From assembly GCA_021234155.1 (NCBI GenBank), contig JAJEKV010000160.1:124001-188000 (forward strand): a stretch of 64,000 nt of DNA, in the 5' to 3' direction. Positions 23,281 through 35,999 of the stretch are shown here, one piece after another. A model generated the notes under the pieces. The model was given only the letters and a program-made list of their open reading frames with translations. It was not told where the DNA came from and did not search any database. Source of the DNA: Isoetes taiwanensis. Lineage: Eukaryota > Streptophyta > Lycopodiopsida > Isoetales > Isoetaceae. Both the position numbers and the translations under genes were made by a program. Numbering within the stretch: the stretch's first letter is position 1; each line of letters begins with the position of its first letter.

Positions 23281-23561
23281 TAAGAAATATTTAATAAATC
23301 ATATTGCTTGCTTAGCATCCTTATTAGCTGAACAAGCAAAGCACCTGTAGCTACAGTTGTATAATCACAGACTTGTGTCTAATATCTGCCATCTGTTCTT
23401 AAATGTGGATATACAGATCACAATGGCATAACTGGAGTTTATTGTAATTATATCCTTATCAAATTGTCTCTGGGACATACTGCTCGGCATTTGCATTTTC
23501 CTTGTGGCAACCGGCTTGTCTTCTATTGAAGTCTCCACTAGTTTATGCTATATCTTATATT

Positions 23562-26500
23562 ATAATGTTATTGTGTAAGTGTTGGACCCAGCTCTAATTT
23601 GGGCGGCCCAGATTTGATGAAATCAATGGAAGAGACGATGCCACGTAAGATTCTTTAAAATAACATGGGTATTTTTTTTTTTTTTGCTAGGGTTAGCTTA
23701 GGGCGCGAAGTAATCTTTCGAGCTAGGGCGTAAGTAAAGAGGCACCTTCGAGTCGCTAGCTCCTCCCTCCAACGCATCTTCCGGAACAATCTCCGGGTTA
23801 CCATTCTTTCGTGGATACCGGACTGCTATGTCTAGTTTGTTGTTCTAGCCTTTATGCTTTGTTTGGTTGCTTTGTCTCCTTTTATAGATGGATGGATAGA
23901 TTATATTAGAAGATTACCTATTCTTTCGTGGATACCGGGAGTTCGCTATGTCTTAAATCCTTTCTAAAATCATTCTGGTTGCTGCAAAAGGAAAACTGCA
24001 AGTCCAAGAAGCGTGCTACATCTATAGATGCAACATTCACGTGATTACGCCATGTCACGTGACATTTACAAGGTAAAATCAAAAGTTTTGTGAATTGCGT
24101 TGAGCTAACGCTGTTCACCAAACTACGCTTCCTCAGAACCGCATGAGGAATGCTCCTTTTAGGGGCCATCTCTATAAAAGCAAAGGCCCTCAGAGGGGTG
24201 GGCTGGGGCCCCTCATTTCTTTATTATGCAAGCCATAGGATCTAAAGTTTTCAATGTTTCTTAGTTGCGTGAATTGGCCGCTATAAAGGTTCTACTTAAG
24301 AGAAACAAATTGTGTTGAGTTGCAAGCATACAAACATTGTGTAGCCATTCCTGAAGTTTTGCTGTAATATGAATAGATATGATTATTGTGGCGCTGAAGA
24401 GGGAATGCCATGGGATATTGAAAGGGAAGTCAGCCAATCTCATTCGCTTAGGGAAGAAAAAAAAAGCAAAGAAAGAAGTGAGAATGCATCCTTTAGGCCA
24501 TGCGCAAATTTGCATTCTCACGTCATAACATTGTTAGAAGCATCTTCGTATACAGTAATAATCTTAGGAAAAGGAAAGGTTTTAGATGCCATGATGATTG
24601 GCAGGATAGGAAGCATGGTTTAAAAGCTTAGTACTTCACAAATATACTTACCTTTCCAAAGGTGCAAGCATTATTTTGCAGAGATAATGGATCTATAGTT
24701 CCTTTTCCTAATTCATTGTAAATGGCACCATTCGCAAGATCCTTAGAAAGTAGCTAAAAGCTAGAAGCTGGCCAGATACAAGGAACTCAATGCACTACTC
24801 TATTTTAGTTTGTTGTAGAAGCTCATGTGATTTGCAACCTCGTATTCTCCTTGGTCTTTTAATTTTATCGCAAGCATCATGCGTGCCTTTTTTGTCGTAA
24901 ATTAATGCATCTCTTTATCCGTTTGCAATTAGTCCATTGATCTAAGTTCACCAAAATCTCAAATGGAGCTCCAAGTTGATGTAATGCTTATTATTTTGGC
25001 TTACATTGTTTGTATTCCAAAGAAAATATTTAAGCATATGTTAAGTTTGAAGGCCATGAAATAGGTCAAGACCACATGTGCCATATAACTGGTGGTTTGA
25101 TGGTTTTAAAATCATAGCTCATTGTAATTGTTAAGCGTACAATGCCGCTTGGAGTTGTAGTATTTCTATAATATCGAGTTCTGATAAATATGTTTTGTTA
25201 CAAATCGGGTGGCCTTTTCTATACACCCCAAATCTCATATCTTCAAATGGGACTAGATAAAACATAGATTTCTAGTATGTTAGAAGGTCAATAGTGGTGC
25301 CTTTAATTATTGCGTAAGTAGGACATAGACTTGAGTAATACTTTTGATAATCAAAAGTCTCCATAAGCAAACACAAGCGTACATTAACAAACAGATTAAA
25401 AGAAATAAGTAGCATGATTGTAGATAAAGTAACGCCATTGTTGTCTATTTTTTTCTTTGATCAAGCCTCTAATCCTAGCTAATAGAAGTTAATGAGCTTA
25501 ATTGTGTATCTGTCATAGAGGCTTTATGAGAAAAAAAATAGACTCAACAAGCAGCAATTAGACATCTTTTTATAATCATCCATCGGTTAGTGTTGAAATG
25601 TGAGAGATTGCTAGATACATGCCGTAATAATGGCCTCCAAAAAATATTGACAATCATAAAATATACCAATTGATCTCTCATATACACACAATCATATTCA
25701 ATCCATGAGATGGTACATAGTTTCAGAGTGCATTCTAAAGGGTGAAGCCTAGAAGAGAGAGGGACGGATTATTTGTTGTATAGAGAACATTAAAGATGCA
25801 GCTTGGAATAAATAAACAAACCCCTCGCGCTCCAATTGAAGAGATTATAAAGACACAATATCCAAGCACATTAATGCTGTAAGAAAAAAAAGGTGAAACA
25901 AAACAAAGAGGGAGCACTAATAATCCATATTTAACCCAACAACTTTGGGCACCTCTTTGCAAATATCATCTCAAGACTTTGTTGATAAAATTGCAAAATT
26001 GCAGCTTGGTGACTTATAATGTACACTTTACATCGATACGATATATAGTTTGGGAATAGTAAAAATTCTTGTATTAGTAGAACACTCTTTTTGCGGCCTT
26101 GATTAACATGGGCCTAACTTAAGTGTAAGCAACGGCGGCATTTCCATTAGAAACCAAAGTCCGAAAGCAAGTAAGTATAAATAAAACCGCGAAAGACCAT
26201 CCTACAAGCAAAACCTTAAAAAGGGCGATGGATAAAGAAAATAAGAAAACACTCTTCTCCTCTAGATACTCCAAATTTTATCGTGATCTTTCATGAGTCA
26301 GATCTCATAAGTCTCAAGGCCTTCAAGCAATGTACCAAAATGCGTAAATATGCCATGATAAGCATATGAGATGAACAACAAATAAAACCGCTAGAGCCGG
26401 GTTAAGGCCGTTGATGCAATATAAACTATGAGTGAAATGGTAGACAATGCTTATTGCATCCTTCATAGAGGATCTCATAAGTCTCAAGGCCTTCAAGCAA

Positions 26501-26978
26501 TGAACCAAATGCCAAAAAATGCCATGACAAGCAAATGAGATGAACACAAAGCAAAGACGCTCGATGCAAAATAAACTATGAGTGAAAATCATAGATAATG
26601 AAAATGGAGTGAAGATGATGACAAAAGTGCAGTGTGAGCAAGCCCTAAAGCCCGAAAAAACCCTAAAACTTGCAAATAATAACAACTCAAAAAATCACGA
26701 GAATAAGATCTTAAAACCTGAAATCTCACCATAAAAAATCTACATAACCTAGCCAACAAGGCCAAAATAAGTCAAAAAGTCATGAGCAAAATCCCGCTCA
26801 CATGTTTCAATGTATGGTTGAGCTGATTTTTAGCTTTACTTGAAATCCACAAAGAGAGTTGCCAACAGCTTAGCTAGGGCACAAGCTTTGCAAGCCGCCT
26901 AGGTCGCCTAAGGCCCGGGCCCACACATACATTGCTCCTTCCATATGCCTTTCCAGCAACTGGGTATTTCCCTAGTAG
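23562..26978. mobile_element. 3.4-kb insertion splitting copy B
   Basis: Bounded by an imperfect 8-base direct repeat, cttatatt (23554-23561) and catatatt (26979-26986), at a site that is single in copy A (ctatattgcg). This suggests a transposition with a target-site duplication of about 8 bases. No terminal inverted repeats or transposase were found, so the class is unknown. Inside are a T13 run (about 23675), the 19-base repeat attctttcgtggataccgg at about 23802 and 23920, and a tandem duplication at 26292-26602. Confidence 0.5.
26292..26602. repeat. local tandem duplication, unit about 150-175 bp
   Basis: Two adjacent copies share tctcataagtctcaaggcct, tcaagcaatg, gagatgaac and aaactatgagtgaaa. 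The first copy (about 26305-26440) carries an extra segment around 26385-26410. It lies inside the 3.4-kb insertion. Confidence 0.75.
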
Positions 26979-27708
26979 CATATATTGCGCTTCTATCTCA
27001 GACTGCTTGCACACAAAAAGTCACTTCAAAGCTATGGCAAAAAATCATTCAAATTAAAGAACGATATTAGCAGGAGGCTTTTCGTTGAAGCTAGACCTGC
27101 CATACCTTGCAACGATTCTTCTTCTTCTGTACCATGGCTACCACTCAGCCCATCGTAGTTATTTTTTAGAGATCCATAGGTCCTAGATCACAGCATCAAC
27201 TCAGATACTATATCATATTCCAAGAACTGTTTTAGGAAGTTCGACCTAAGATAATATTTAGATGCTTTAATTTTTTTAGCATATTTAGTTTTTTTTAAGA
27301 AAACAATATCTTTTTCCATGATATGATATAACCGGCGAAAATCTTCACTCATAAAGAGTGGTTGCATGCCAGCATTTGCTTTCCAAGTAGTTGAATTTCA
27401 GTGCTTGCTTTCCAGGGAGCTAGATTTCCAAAAAGAATCTGAATCCTAAATTATGCATTTATTTTTTCGGGCCTCAATATTTTAATAAGCAACACATTTC
27501 ATGTCTTATAGATCATTTCCCTTAAACATTTATTCACCGTTGGCATATCATGCCTATCTCTCCACATAATGCCATATTTAAATTAACAAACAACTCTTTC
27601 CCAATAAATTGAGTTTTCTTTTTGCATGTTACTCAAGTCATCCGCATGTACGATATCTCTTAGCACATATTGCCATAGGTCTTTCCCAAATATATTGGGT
27701 TTGCCGGC

Positions 27709-27740
27709 GTGACGTTAAAATACTATCTATCTTATGTAGG
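27709..27740 (+). mobile_element. SINE 3'-end fragment
   Basis: The word ggcgtgacgttaaaatacta followed by tctatctta matches the 3' end of the SINE at 23061-23280. The tRNA-like part is not recognisable upstream, so this is a truncated copy. Confidence 0.55.
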
Positions 27741-27824
27741 CATAAGCACAAGGCACAAATTTGTTCTGCATTACTTGTTAACATATGTTAATGTACATAA
27801 AAAAGGAGGGGGTCCAAGAGCAAA

Positions 27825-27990
27825 ATTTAACCATGACAAAAAGCCAACTAGAAGACTCATCTACCAAGGGTCCCCTCTAGTGGCTATCCTGGCCCACACT
27901 AAGATCCCAAAAATCTATGGTGGCACTTGCATCCCAAAAAACATCAAGAATAATATATATCCTAGACTATATAAACTCTCGATTCATCGT
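27825..27990. repeat. dispersed repeat (second copy about 47805-47945)
   Basis: Shares catgacaaaa, agactcatctaccaagggtc, cacactaagatccca, ggcacttg and atatatcctagac with 47805-47945 in the same order. The 48-kb copy is slightly shorter. No coding sense was recognised and neither end shows an obvious terminal repeat. Confidence 0.7.
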
Positions 27991-28015
27991 TAAATTACCA
28001 TTGAAACCATTCATA

Positions 28016-28580
28016 TCAATCCTCGATATGCAAAAAGCCCTCGCCATTTCGCTCCGTAGTGCATGCATTTAGAATGTCGATGAACATGGCCTCATCCTGC
28101 TCTGAAGCCATGCAACTACATCTCACGCTGAAAAAGATAGTGCCTTTGAAAACTATAAATGGGAATACGTTGCAACAATTGTATTCCAGATATGACATCT
28201 TCTCATCCATCCTGGCTAGAAAATCCTGTGATGCATAATTCAGACACGCCTTCCCATGTATATGCACGAGGCATTCCAATCTATAGTTGGCTTTCGACCA
28301 AACCTATACTATATGTAGCATGTAAGGAATTAATTTGCTCTCCGTTAAAAAAAAAAACTAAATGTACAACCGCTTGAGGAGAACTGTAGATAATGGTGTT
28401 TGACTCTCCTTTGCTAATCGTGATTTGCTGATAAATGCCAAATGCCTCTTTTCCATAAATCCATGTTCTATGTGTACGTAATCATGGTTGAACATGATAT
28501 AATATTCCTTTCCCCGCATCGGTTGGAACACTTTGTGCACATCTTCAAAGCAAACTCCTCTAGATGGAATTATATAATCT
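28016..28580 (-). pseudogene. PPR-protein fragment, second part
   Basis: Minus-strand pieces read HKVFQPMRGKEYYIMFN (about 28550-28490) and EQDEAMFIDILNACTTE (about 28110-28050). These resemble the plant PPR repeat sequences A-x-x-VF-x-x-M and PDE-x-TF-x-x-ILNACA. Frames change between the pieces. It may be the downstream part of the broken PPR gene at 30150-31690, separated by about 1.5 kb of unrelated sequence. Confidence 0.4.
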
Positions 28581-30149
28581 AGTTGTTGGCGTTTATTTGG
28601 CCATTCTTAAGCCGATGTCATTGAGGGCAAGAGCCAAGACTATTGCGCACTTATATATTTTGAACTCAAAGCAAGTAGCTAGTTTAAGATGAAATTTTAA
28701 TGTCCTGAGTAGAAAGCAAGTTAATAATCAATATTACCACATTCACTATCAAAACAAATACGCCAGAGAATGTTGTTACTGATCATATCACATCCAATAT
28801 GAGGACAAAATGACATAAGTTCATGGCCATCCAAGATCCAAAGTAAGGACACCTGCCATATGCAACAGTGAAGACACATAATTTTGGGATGAGAAGTGGA
28901 GGAAAAACAGCATCTCTAGTGAAGACACATAGTTCTTTTGGGATGAGGCGGAGGAGAAATGCATTTCCGTGACATACTCAAAATTGTTTGTAAATGCGCC
29001 CCGACCGATCGAGTCTGCTTGCTCATCATACTGATGGTGGTGAAAAATGTGCCATTGTGCCCAAGTACTTACCCAAAAGAGTAATACAAATAAAATTTTC
29101 GTAGGTGTGATGGAGCCTCGCCATATTTTTTCCTTTTACCATAAATCTTAATTTGTTTTTAATGTTCGTTGCTTGCAACTATCACTAATTTCTTAAGTAA
29201 AAGATGTTAACAATCTTCAACAATAATCGTTGCATAAAAGCTCCCGAGCCAAAGTGAGAGGGTAATGCAAATTTGACAATTTTAGAATGTCCTGAACTTC
29301 ATGGTAATATACTGCTATTACAATGATAACTTCCAATTACAAACAAAATATCGGCAATGATGAATATCATTAGATCCTCGTATTAAGCTTTCATAGACAA
29401 TGTTTCAATACCAGCTTAAACATAGGCAACTTGATATCCCGTAAGCAGATATTTACACAATTCCTTCCAAACGATATTCCAAGTTGTTTGACCAAGGGAG
29501 TGATAGAGACTCAATGAATTAACCTTGGCCAACGTCACTTTAAGGGCAAAAATCTTCTTTCATGTGTGCATAGATTCTCATTTATTCGTATACGCCATTT
29601 AAGTGGTGTAGAATTTTACCGGTCTTTCTTGTTTCTAAACGCTATAAATAATTCGGTCCTATGCTTGAGTTGAGTTTGTAGGGTAAAGCAATGTTTTCTA
29701 TCTTCCTCCTAGCTCGACATAAAATTCCAACATCCGTAGGCTAAGGTCTACATTGATGTTCATTCTCACCACCCACTTTGGTGAGTCCATCAGAATTTAT
29801 AAGTGGAATGCAGCAGTTGCTCTCCCATCGGGTCTTATCTCATCCTAATCCTTTACTAACCCATACACATCCTCCCCAGTTATGAAAGTCAAAGATGTCT
29901 TCACAGATGTGTAGAAATAAAAAATGATTGATATAATGTGGACTCCAATGGTATTTTTATAATAAAATGCTAGTATGAAAAGACGTAAATGAGAAAAGTT
30001 AAACCATGAATGGATAAGAATAGAAAAGTCGTGAAATAAACATTGATTCAGATGCAAATGAATGTCTCTGCATACGCTAGTATGAACTAAAATAAAGCCG
30101 CTCCATGATATTGTGACAAAGTTGAAATGATGCATAGCTTAAGGAAGGC
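28581..30149. other. sequence between two PPR fragments, no gene recognised
   Basis: AT-rich; the imperfect repeat gtgaagacacata occurs at about 28871 and 28919. A hydrophobic minus-strand frame (29845-30135) has no known motif. It may be an insertion into the PPR pseudogene, but no terminal repeats support that. Confidence 0.3.
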
Positions 30150-31690
30150 TTCTCGCCTCATCTAACCACTCATTGGCCCTAAAAGATCAACATGTTCTTA
30201 TGTCCATTGCTAAATGGGTTGCTACCATCCTGGGATGGAAACATTTCGTAATGCTATCTTTCCATGCCGCCTGCATCGGGCATATGCTAAAAATTAGTGC
30301 ATCCCATAAAACCGGCCGCGTGTGCATTTCATCAAATAATCTCTACATGCTTCCGGAGACATCTAATTTAAATTGGAATGTGCAACGAAAGTGCATGCAA
30401 CTCTTTGCCCCTAATAAAGCAAGTAAATCCCGCACATACAAGGGCAAGAATAATTATCTCTATCAAGCTTCATCCCTTCCTCGCACTGTTGAAAAAGAAG
30501 GTGAGCCTTCTCTTTGTATTGCCCTGTTGCATGCAATCCGTTATAAAGGTAATATCCTGTGAAAGAATCCCGCTTACATCTCTTCAAAGAGTCGCATAGC
30601 CTCTACCCAACTTCTTGTTGTATAAGCGTAAAATTATGGTTGTCCAAGAGACTTACATTCCTACTTGCATGACTGCTCAAATACTTGACGGGCCTCCCCA
30701 AGTTTCTTCATATGTCGCACTATGTTTCCAATTATAGTACTATAAAATGACATCCTTGCAAGGCATTTGTTTAAAGAGATATATCACTATTGTTGGCGTT
30801 CTAACAAAGGCTTCAGATCATGCATTGTAGGACGCTACATCACGCTGTGGCATTCGCTGAAATAGTATAAGCAAGCCTCATTGCCCTTTATAAAACCTCC
30901 AATTATAATTCCATGTAATGACATTTCTCATGCATATTCTTAAAGTGAGTTTGCTACGCCCCTCAAGTTGCCCATATGTTCCGCATATTCAGTGAAATCA
31001 TAGTGCCTCCAAGGAAATTACATTTTCTCACATTGAGGCATTTGTTCTGGAATCCACTCCATCAACTTCCTTGATATGCCTCTTGTTTAATGAGAGAGCC
31101 ATAATGATGATATCTCCGTGATACCACATTCGCCGAGGCATTTGCTTGAAAAAACCTAATGGCCATATCCTGTTGCCTTGCTGTCCATATGCCAAGCATT
31201 GTAAGGTTCCAAGTTACTATATATCCGCAGACGAGTATTCTGATAAAAAAAAGCACCGCTGTTTCTTCAAGGTGCTTATATTTGGACATAAATCGCAATT
31301 AAGATATTCCAAGAATAAATGTCTGGCCACATCTTGTCAAATATAGCCCTTGCATTCTCGCCAGAATCTTCACACTTGCCATAATAAGCAAAGTAGATAG
31401 GACTACATGTCGATCCAATCCATTTTGCATTATATAGCGTATGAACTGCTGAACTTCCTCGACAGTGCCTTGGTACTAGAACAACGTCACAAGCACAAGG
31501 CAATTTGGGGCACATCAATGAAGCCATTTGTTTTGAAGCCTTTTTTCTTGATACTCTCCCAATTGTTCATTCCCCATACAATGCCGAGGCGTGAAGCTTT
31601 TCCTATCCTCCTCGCTGTCAAATTCTTTTCCCAAGCTTTTGCATTAATGGAAAAAAGTTCGAGAGAAACCTTTATTCGTATGTAAGACAC
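30150..31690 (-). pseudogene. broken PPR (PLS-class) protein gene
   Basis: On the minus strand a series of degenerate pentatricopeptide repeats is visible in changing frames: YYGKC then ARAIFDKMWPDIYSWNILIA (about 31410-31280), IVTWNLTML (about 31215), RNVITWNYNWRFYKG (30930-30890), LFQRMPQRDVASYNA (30870-30825), LFKQMPCKDV (about 30770) and GKELHA (about 30410). Intact PPRs of this class are long intronless-type genes whose products bind organellar RNA for editing or splicing. Here stops and frameshifts occur in nearly every repeat, so it is dead. No E or DYW domain was recognised. The repeats could derive from a retrocopy. Confidence 0.65.
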
Positions 31691-33098
31691 GCTTGAAGTT
31701 TAGCTATAAGCACGCATGTCATGGCCTTACTTTATAGAAATCCTTTGCATCCATCATCGTATAGGATAGAGTTAGTTGTCTAAGAAACTAAAACCATTTT
31801 GATGAAACAATACAGCTTAACATATCACTAGTCGGATCGTATGCGACGGCAACCGGGTTTTTTGTGAGGTTTTTGAGCTTGCTTTACGTGATGAGCTTGC
31901 TTACATCAATCTTGCAAAGACGCATGTAAAACTGTATGGGCTACTTTTGTTGTTCTTGGTGCATTGGTCAGGAGACTTTTCTAATCGGGTGTGAATGCTA
32001 TGTGATACGTAGTTGTGTTAAATTTAAACTATTTTGAGCTCTTCCCCAAGGACAGCTTGATATCCAAAATTACATTCTTTTTACGATCATCTATATAGGG
32101 CCTATGAATATGAACAATCCTAACTGCTCCACCACATGTTGCCAGCATATGCTTTCAAATCCGTACCTAAAACTTAGTTGTTTTCAAGTTTTCACGGTCA
32201 TGAACTCACTAGGAATTGTGCTTCTCCAATATGTACACATATAATTTCCTATCTAGAGGAAAACTCCGCCTTATTGTATACATCTAGAATGGACAGAAGA
32301 TCCTCCTCATGGCCGATGAATGCATTACTTGAGAGTGCAACATGCTTCAAAGGAATGCTATGATTTAATAAGGCCATCAACTACTTGTTCTTTTGGTGTT
32401 TATGAAGGCTCAAATGGACTTGTGCTGTATTTAAATGAAGGTAAAGCCATAAGTGTTGCAATTCTTTTACGAAAAGAAGCTTGTTGATAGAGGGGTTAAA
32501 TCTCATGACATTGGTATTATTGCTCCATATGCGTTTCTGTGTACTAGTCATTAGTTATATGGCTTCAATTCCTAATGTTATGTGATGTCTCTAGGGAGTA
32601 GATATGTTCTTTTGTTCCAAATTTGTTGATTGAGAGCCTCTAACTTTTTTCATGTGTTCAAACAGTTGAAATCTTTTAGAAAATTTATTGGCGGGCTACA
32701 AATCAGCAGAGTAGATGGGTTTCAAGGCCGAGAAAGGCTAAATTATTATTTCTTATGGTTCGCTCCGTTCACTCTACTTGAGAGGTGAGCAACAAATATT
32801 TTCAGGAGTGTGAAGTTTTCTTCAAGTTAGCACCTCGCATCGGTGAAATACAAGTGAACTGCTGGTAAATGAATGTTGCCATAGGTGGGGTTTCTTTGTG
32901 ATCAACGGTAATGAATGCTGTAATCATATGGCAAGGAACACAATGCCGTGATCATTTTGTGGATATCACAAATGTTGTCTCAAGCCAGGCTTCCTAAGTG
33001 GGCCTGGCCATTTTCCTTTTGAGAGAAGAATGGGGAATATCCTCAATGCCATGTATATATAGAGTGCTAGGAAATTCTTAAGCTGCTTATTGATCATT
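31691..33098. other. intergenic, no gene recognised
   Basis: Plain sequence up to the left LTR, with short open frames only. Near 33000-33060 the block gagagaagaatggggaatat, then catgtatata, resembles sequence just right of the other LTR (43138-43180: gagaaaaatgggtaat, catgtatata). Confidence 0.35.
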
Positions 33099-34668
33099 TG
33101 TTGGTCGTCAATCTACCCCAAGCCCTGACAGGTGAAGTTCTTAGGCAATGGATGACAAAATAATAATACTAATGACAAAGAAAAATATAATTCATAATTA
33201 CTTACTACTAACACTACTACAACTAGGCTCATAGCTTCCGCTTATACCCTTTAAGCCTAGCCGCACTGCCTCCTTTTTAATTCTTGCATTTTCAATTATT
33301 ATGTGAGTGCAAACTCGTAATATTTATTATCCTTTTGATTTGCCCTTTAGCATCACATGCATGTCTTAGAGTAATGTTCTCCTTGTTATTTTAATTTTTT
33401 ATCTTTTTCTTTATGTATGGGGAAATCAAAAGGTTTAACTTATTACTTATGAAATTGTTGGAACTTATAAAATTGTTAGGTTTAGTTAAACACTTAGTTA
33501 GGTTTTCACGCGATAATTTTAGTTTAGGCAAAAACTGCTCAGAAGGTACGGGAACAAAGAACTGCAATCGCAATCGGGATCTGACTCTTCCTCCTCGCCG
33601 GTTTTGTTTGTATTTCTTCGTGTTAAGCAATCACCCATGATGCTTTCTCGCACATAGCCCATTCTTGGCTCCAGCAAGCAATCGGATTCCGCTTAGGTAT
33701 GGTAATGTATGGAGCAAAAGGCTTCCCGGATCCATGGCCGGAACAAGAGATACAGGATATGGACGGAAGAGGTTAGAACAAACGCGAAATGTAGTATGCG
33801 TAATCGCGCGAACTGCGCAAAGCAAAGAAACTGATAGCGGCAAGATGATCCGGGGTTTTGCGTGCTCTATCTCTCCAAGCATGGGCAAGGCCAGTATGGC
33901 AAAGGACCAAAGAATTCGCTTCTCAGCTCTTCCCCATTTATAGTTTATAGCGTAACTACAGAGAGGATTAGAACAACAGAGCAAAGAAGACATATGATTT
34001 TCTTTCTCTTTATCTCTGAATTTTATTCATTCCATTTATTCTTATTATAACTTAATACTCTTACAGATTCAAGACAATACAAAAGATGCACAGTATCACA
34101 AAAGGATTTCCTTCGTGGTAAATCCTTGGGAAAAACTTGTCAGCCAATACAATCTAATGCACTTATTTTAACTTAGATTTCTCTCACAACACTCACACAC
34201 ACACAGTACTCTCATCATAAACTAGAAAGGAAGACATCATGCCACGCGAATGCATTTGACCGTAATCATACTCAGACGCCGTAATCAAGCGTATATGCAC
34301 TGGCCAGCACAAAAAGGTAGTTTTTTCATTCACGCTGTTTTCCTCTTTATACAATTCCAATAAAAACTGACCTTTAAAAATACAATCTTTGCCTCCATGT
34401 GAAAAACTTCCTTTAGCTCCAAGATTTTGATACCTCATCAATCCAAAAATATGGTCTCCTCCAATCAAATCGCTTTGTGCTTTCTCCTACCACTAAAATC
34501 GAATTTAATGGTCTTCAATAATATAAGCATCAAAATCTTCAAAATAACCTTGTAACTATGCACTTTTGTCGCATTTTGAGCCCATACGCCTTCTTCATTG
34601 CAGCCTTTCTTTTTCACAATCGCTTCATACCTCAAAAATCAAAATTCTCGCTGTGTTGACCGCCCACA
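33099..34668 (-). repeat. 3' LTR of the Gypsy element
   Basis: About 1.57 kb, direct copy of 41576-43128. Shared landmarks include ggcaatggatgacaaaataa, tatgtatggggaaatcaaaa, tagttaaacacttagttagg, caaaggaccaaagaattcgc and gtgttgaccgcccaca. Many differences between the copies are clustered at C/G-rich words. Short open frames inside it (for example 33631-33993) are not genes. Confidence 0.85.
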
Positions 34669-34682
34669 TTATCCCCCCTTAC
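34669..34682 (-). other. polypurine tract next to the 3' LTR
   Basis: On the minus strand taaggggggataa lies directly before the 3' LTR start TGTGGG. This is the expected position of the plus-strand primer of an LTR retrotransposon, and it fixes the orientation of the element. Confidence 0.7.
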
Positions 34683-35491
34683 TTGTATCTCGAATGCCCT
34701 ATCTAACTTGTTTTCAAAAATCATATGATAAAAGATTGACTGAACTTCTCATTTCCTAGCAGCAGGTAGCAACACCGACATAACCGATTAAAAACCTCAC
34801 TTCTGCGTTCGAGGAAAACCCCGTACAATGATGTCACTATATCAACCCCATCCCATTTCGTGTTTATTGTGAACCTTGCCGAATGGAGACAATGGCCAAA
34901 GAATACGGAAATGGAAAAACAATGGTAAAGAAAATAATGGTCATGGTTGGTGTTTCAACTAAAAACAGATGAACATGAAATGATGGAAAAAATGATGCTC
35001 CCGCAAATGGGTAAATAACGTTAGTAGAACATATGGTCGCTTAATATGGTGAAGCCATTGCAAAGACTTTTATGATTTGAATGATATGGATGAATGAAAG
35101 GCGATGGTCAATTAATTATTTAAGAACAAATCCGTGAACCTGCCATGGAAACAAAAATTAGTAGAAAAACATTGTCACTGGCTGCAAAGCTTACATGGCA
35201 GTAATTTTAAATGGATTGACATGGAGGGATGAGTGTAATGTGAAATGAAATTGACTAAAAATGGAGATGCTGTGTGAACCTATCATGGAAACATAAAAGT
35301 TAGTAAATAAATTGCCGCCTCGGATAAGTTGATTTACAAATTTTATGGATTGAATGAGGTAAGAATGAAAAATGAGATGACTTTTGAGTAATACTGAGAG
35401 CAAGCGTATTTAATAATAAGAAAATCAAATTCTTTAATTTTATTTTTTATTTATTTTTTCACTTTTTTAATAATTTTTCCTTATTATGCTA

Positions 35492-35510
35492 TTATCCCCC
35501 TTACTTGTAT
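35492..35510 (-). other. second polypurine tract, 0.8 kb inside the element
   Basis: The plus-strand word ttatccccc ttacttgtat repeats the tract at the LTR junction (ttatcccccc ttacttgtat) almost exactly, including ten flanking bases. The shared flank shows it is a duplication rather than a chance purine run. Confidence 0.65.
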
Positions 35511-35999
35511 TCATCGCCCCATGAATTACATTGCATCGAAGTTTCTGAGAAAGTCCTTGGTGCATAATATGGGCTTAAGGCGGCAAATTCATTAATTCGC
35601 TTGGGAGCTCATTCTCAGAATCTTGCAATGACACGTAGAACTGCTAGGGAAAAATTTTAAGGACTAAGCATATGGTCCTCACTTCCATCTCATTCTCAAT
35701 CCTCTCTGTGCTTCTTCCAATGTTTTGAATCATATAACAATACCAAATCATTTTCCACAAATTTTATTTTTATTATGAGCATCATACCATGTTTTACGCT
35801 GTCTTTGAGTGCTTCTCTTCTAGCCATGTATGCATGAAGACGCATCATCTAGCTACTTCTCTAATCTTTGCAAGCTGCCTTAAGACTACCATCTTCATCA
35901 CAAGCTTTTCCCTTACAAACACTGTGTGAATGATGGAATTTCTATTTCAATAGGTAAGATGGCCCCTGGGCCATACCAACATGAAGGAGTAGATTCGTG

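Larger units (their letters stand above)
22207..27140. repeat. tandem duplicated unit, copy B, interrupted twice
   Basis: Same unit as copy A, but interrupted by a SINE (23061-23280) and by a 3.4-kb insertion (23562-26978). The unit resumes at tatattgcgctt (26981) and runs to the ttcttcttct end near 27130. Without the insertions it is about 1.3 kb, matching copy A. The gap between copies is about 100 bases. Confidence 0.8.

Noticed and set aside
33631-33993. 120-codon frame in the LTR
   Set aside because: It lies wholly inside an LTR and is not kept open in the other LTR copy.
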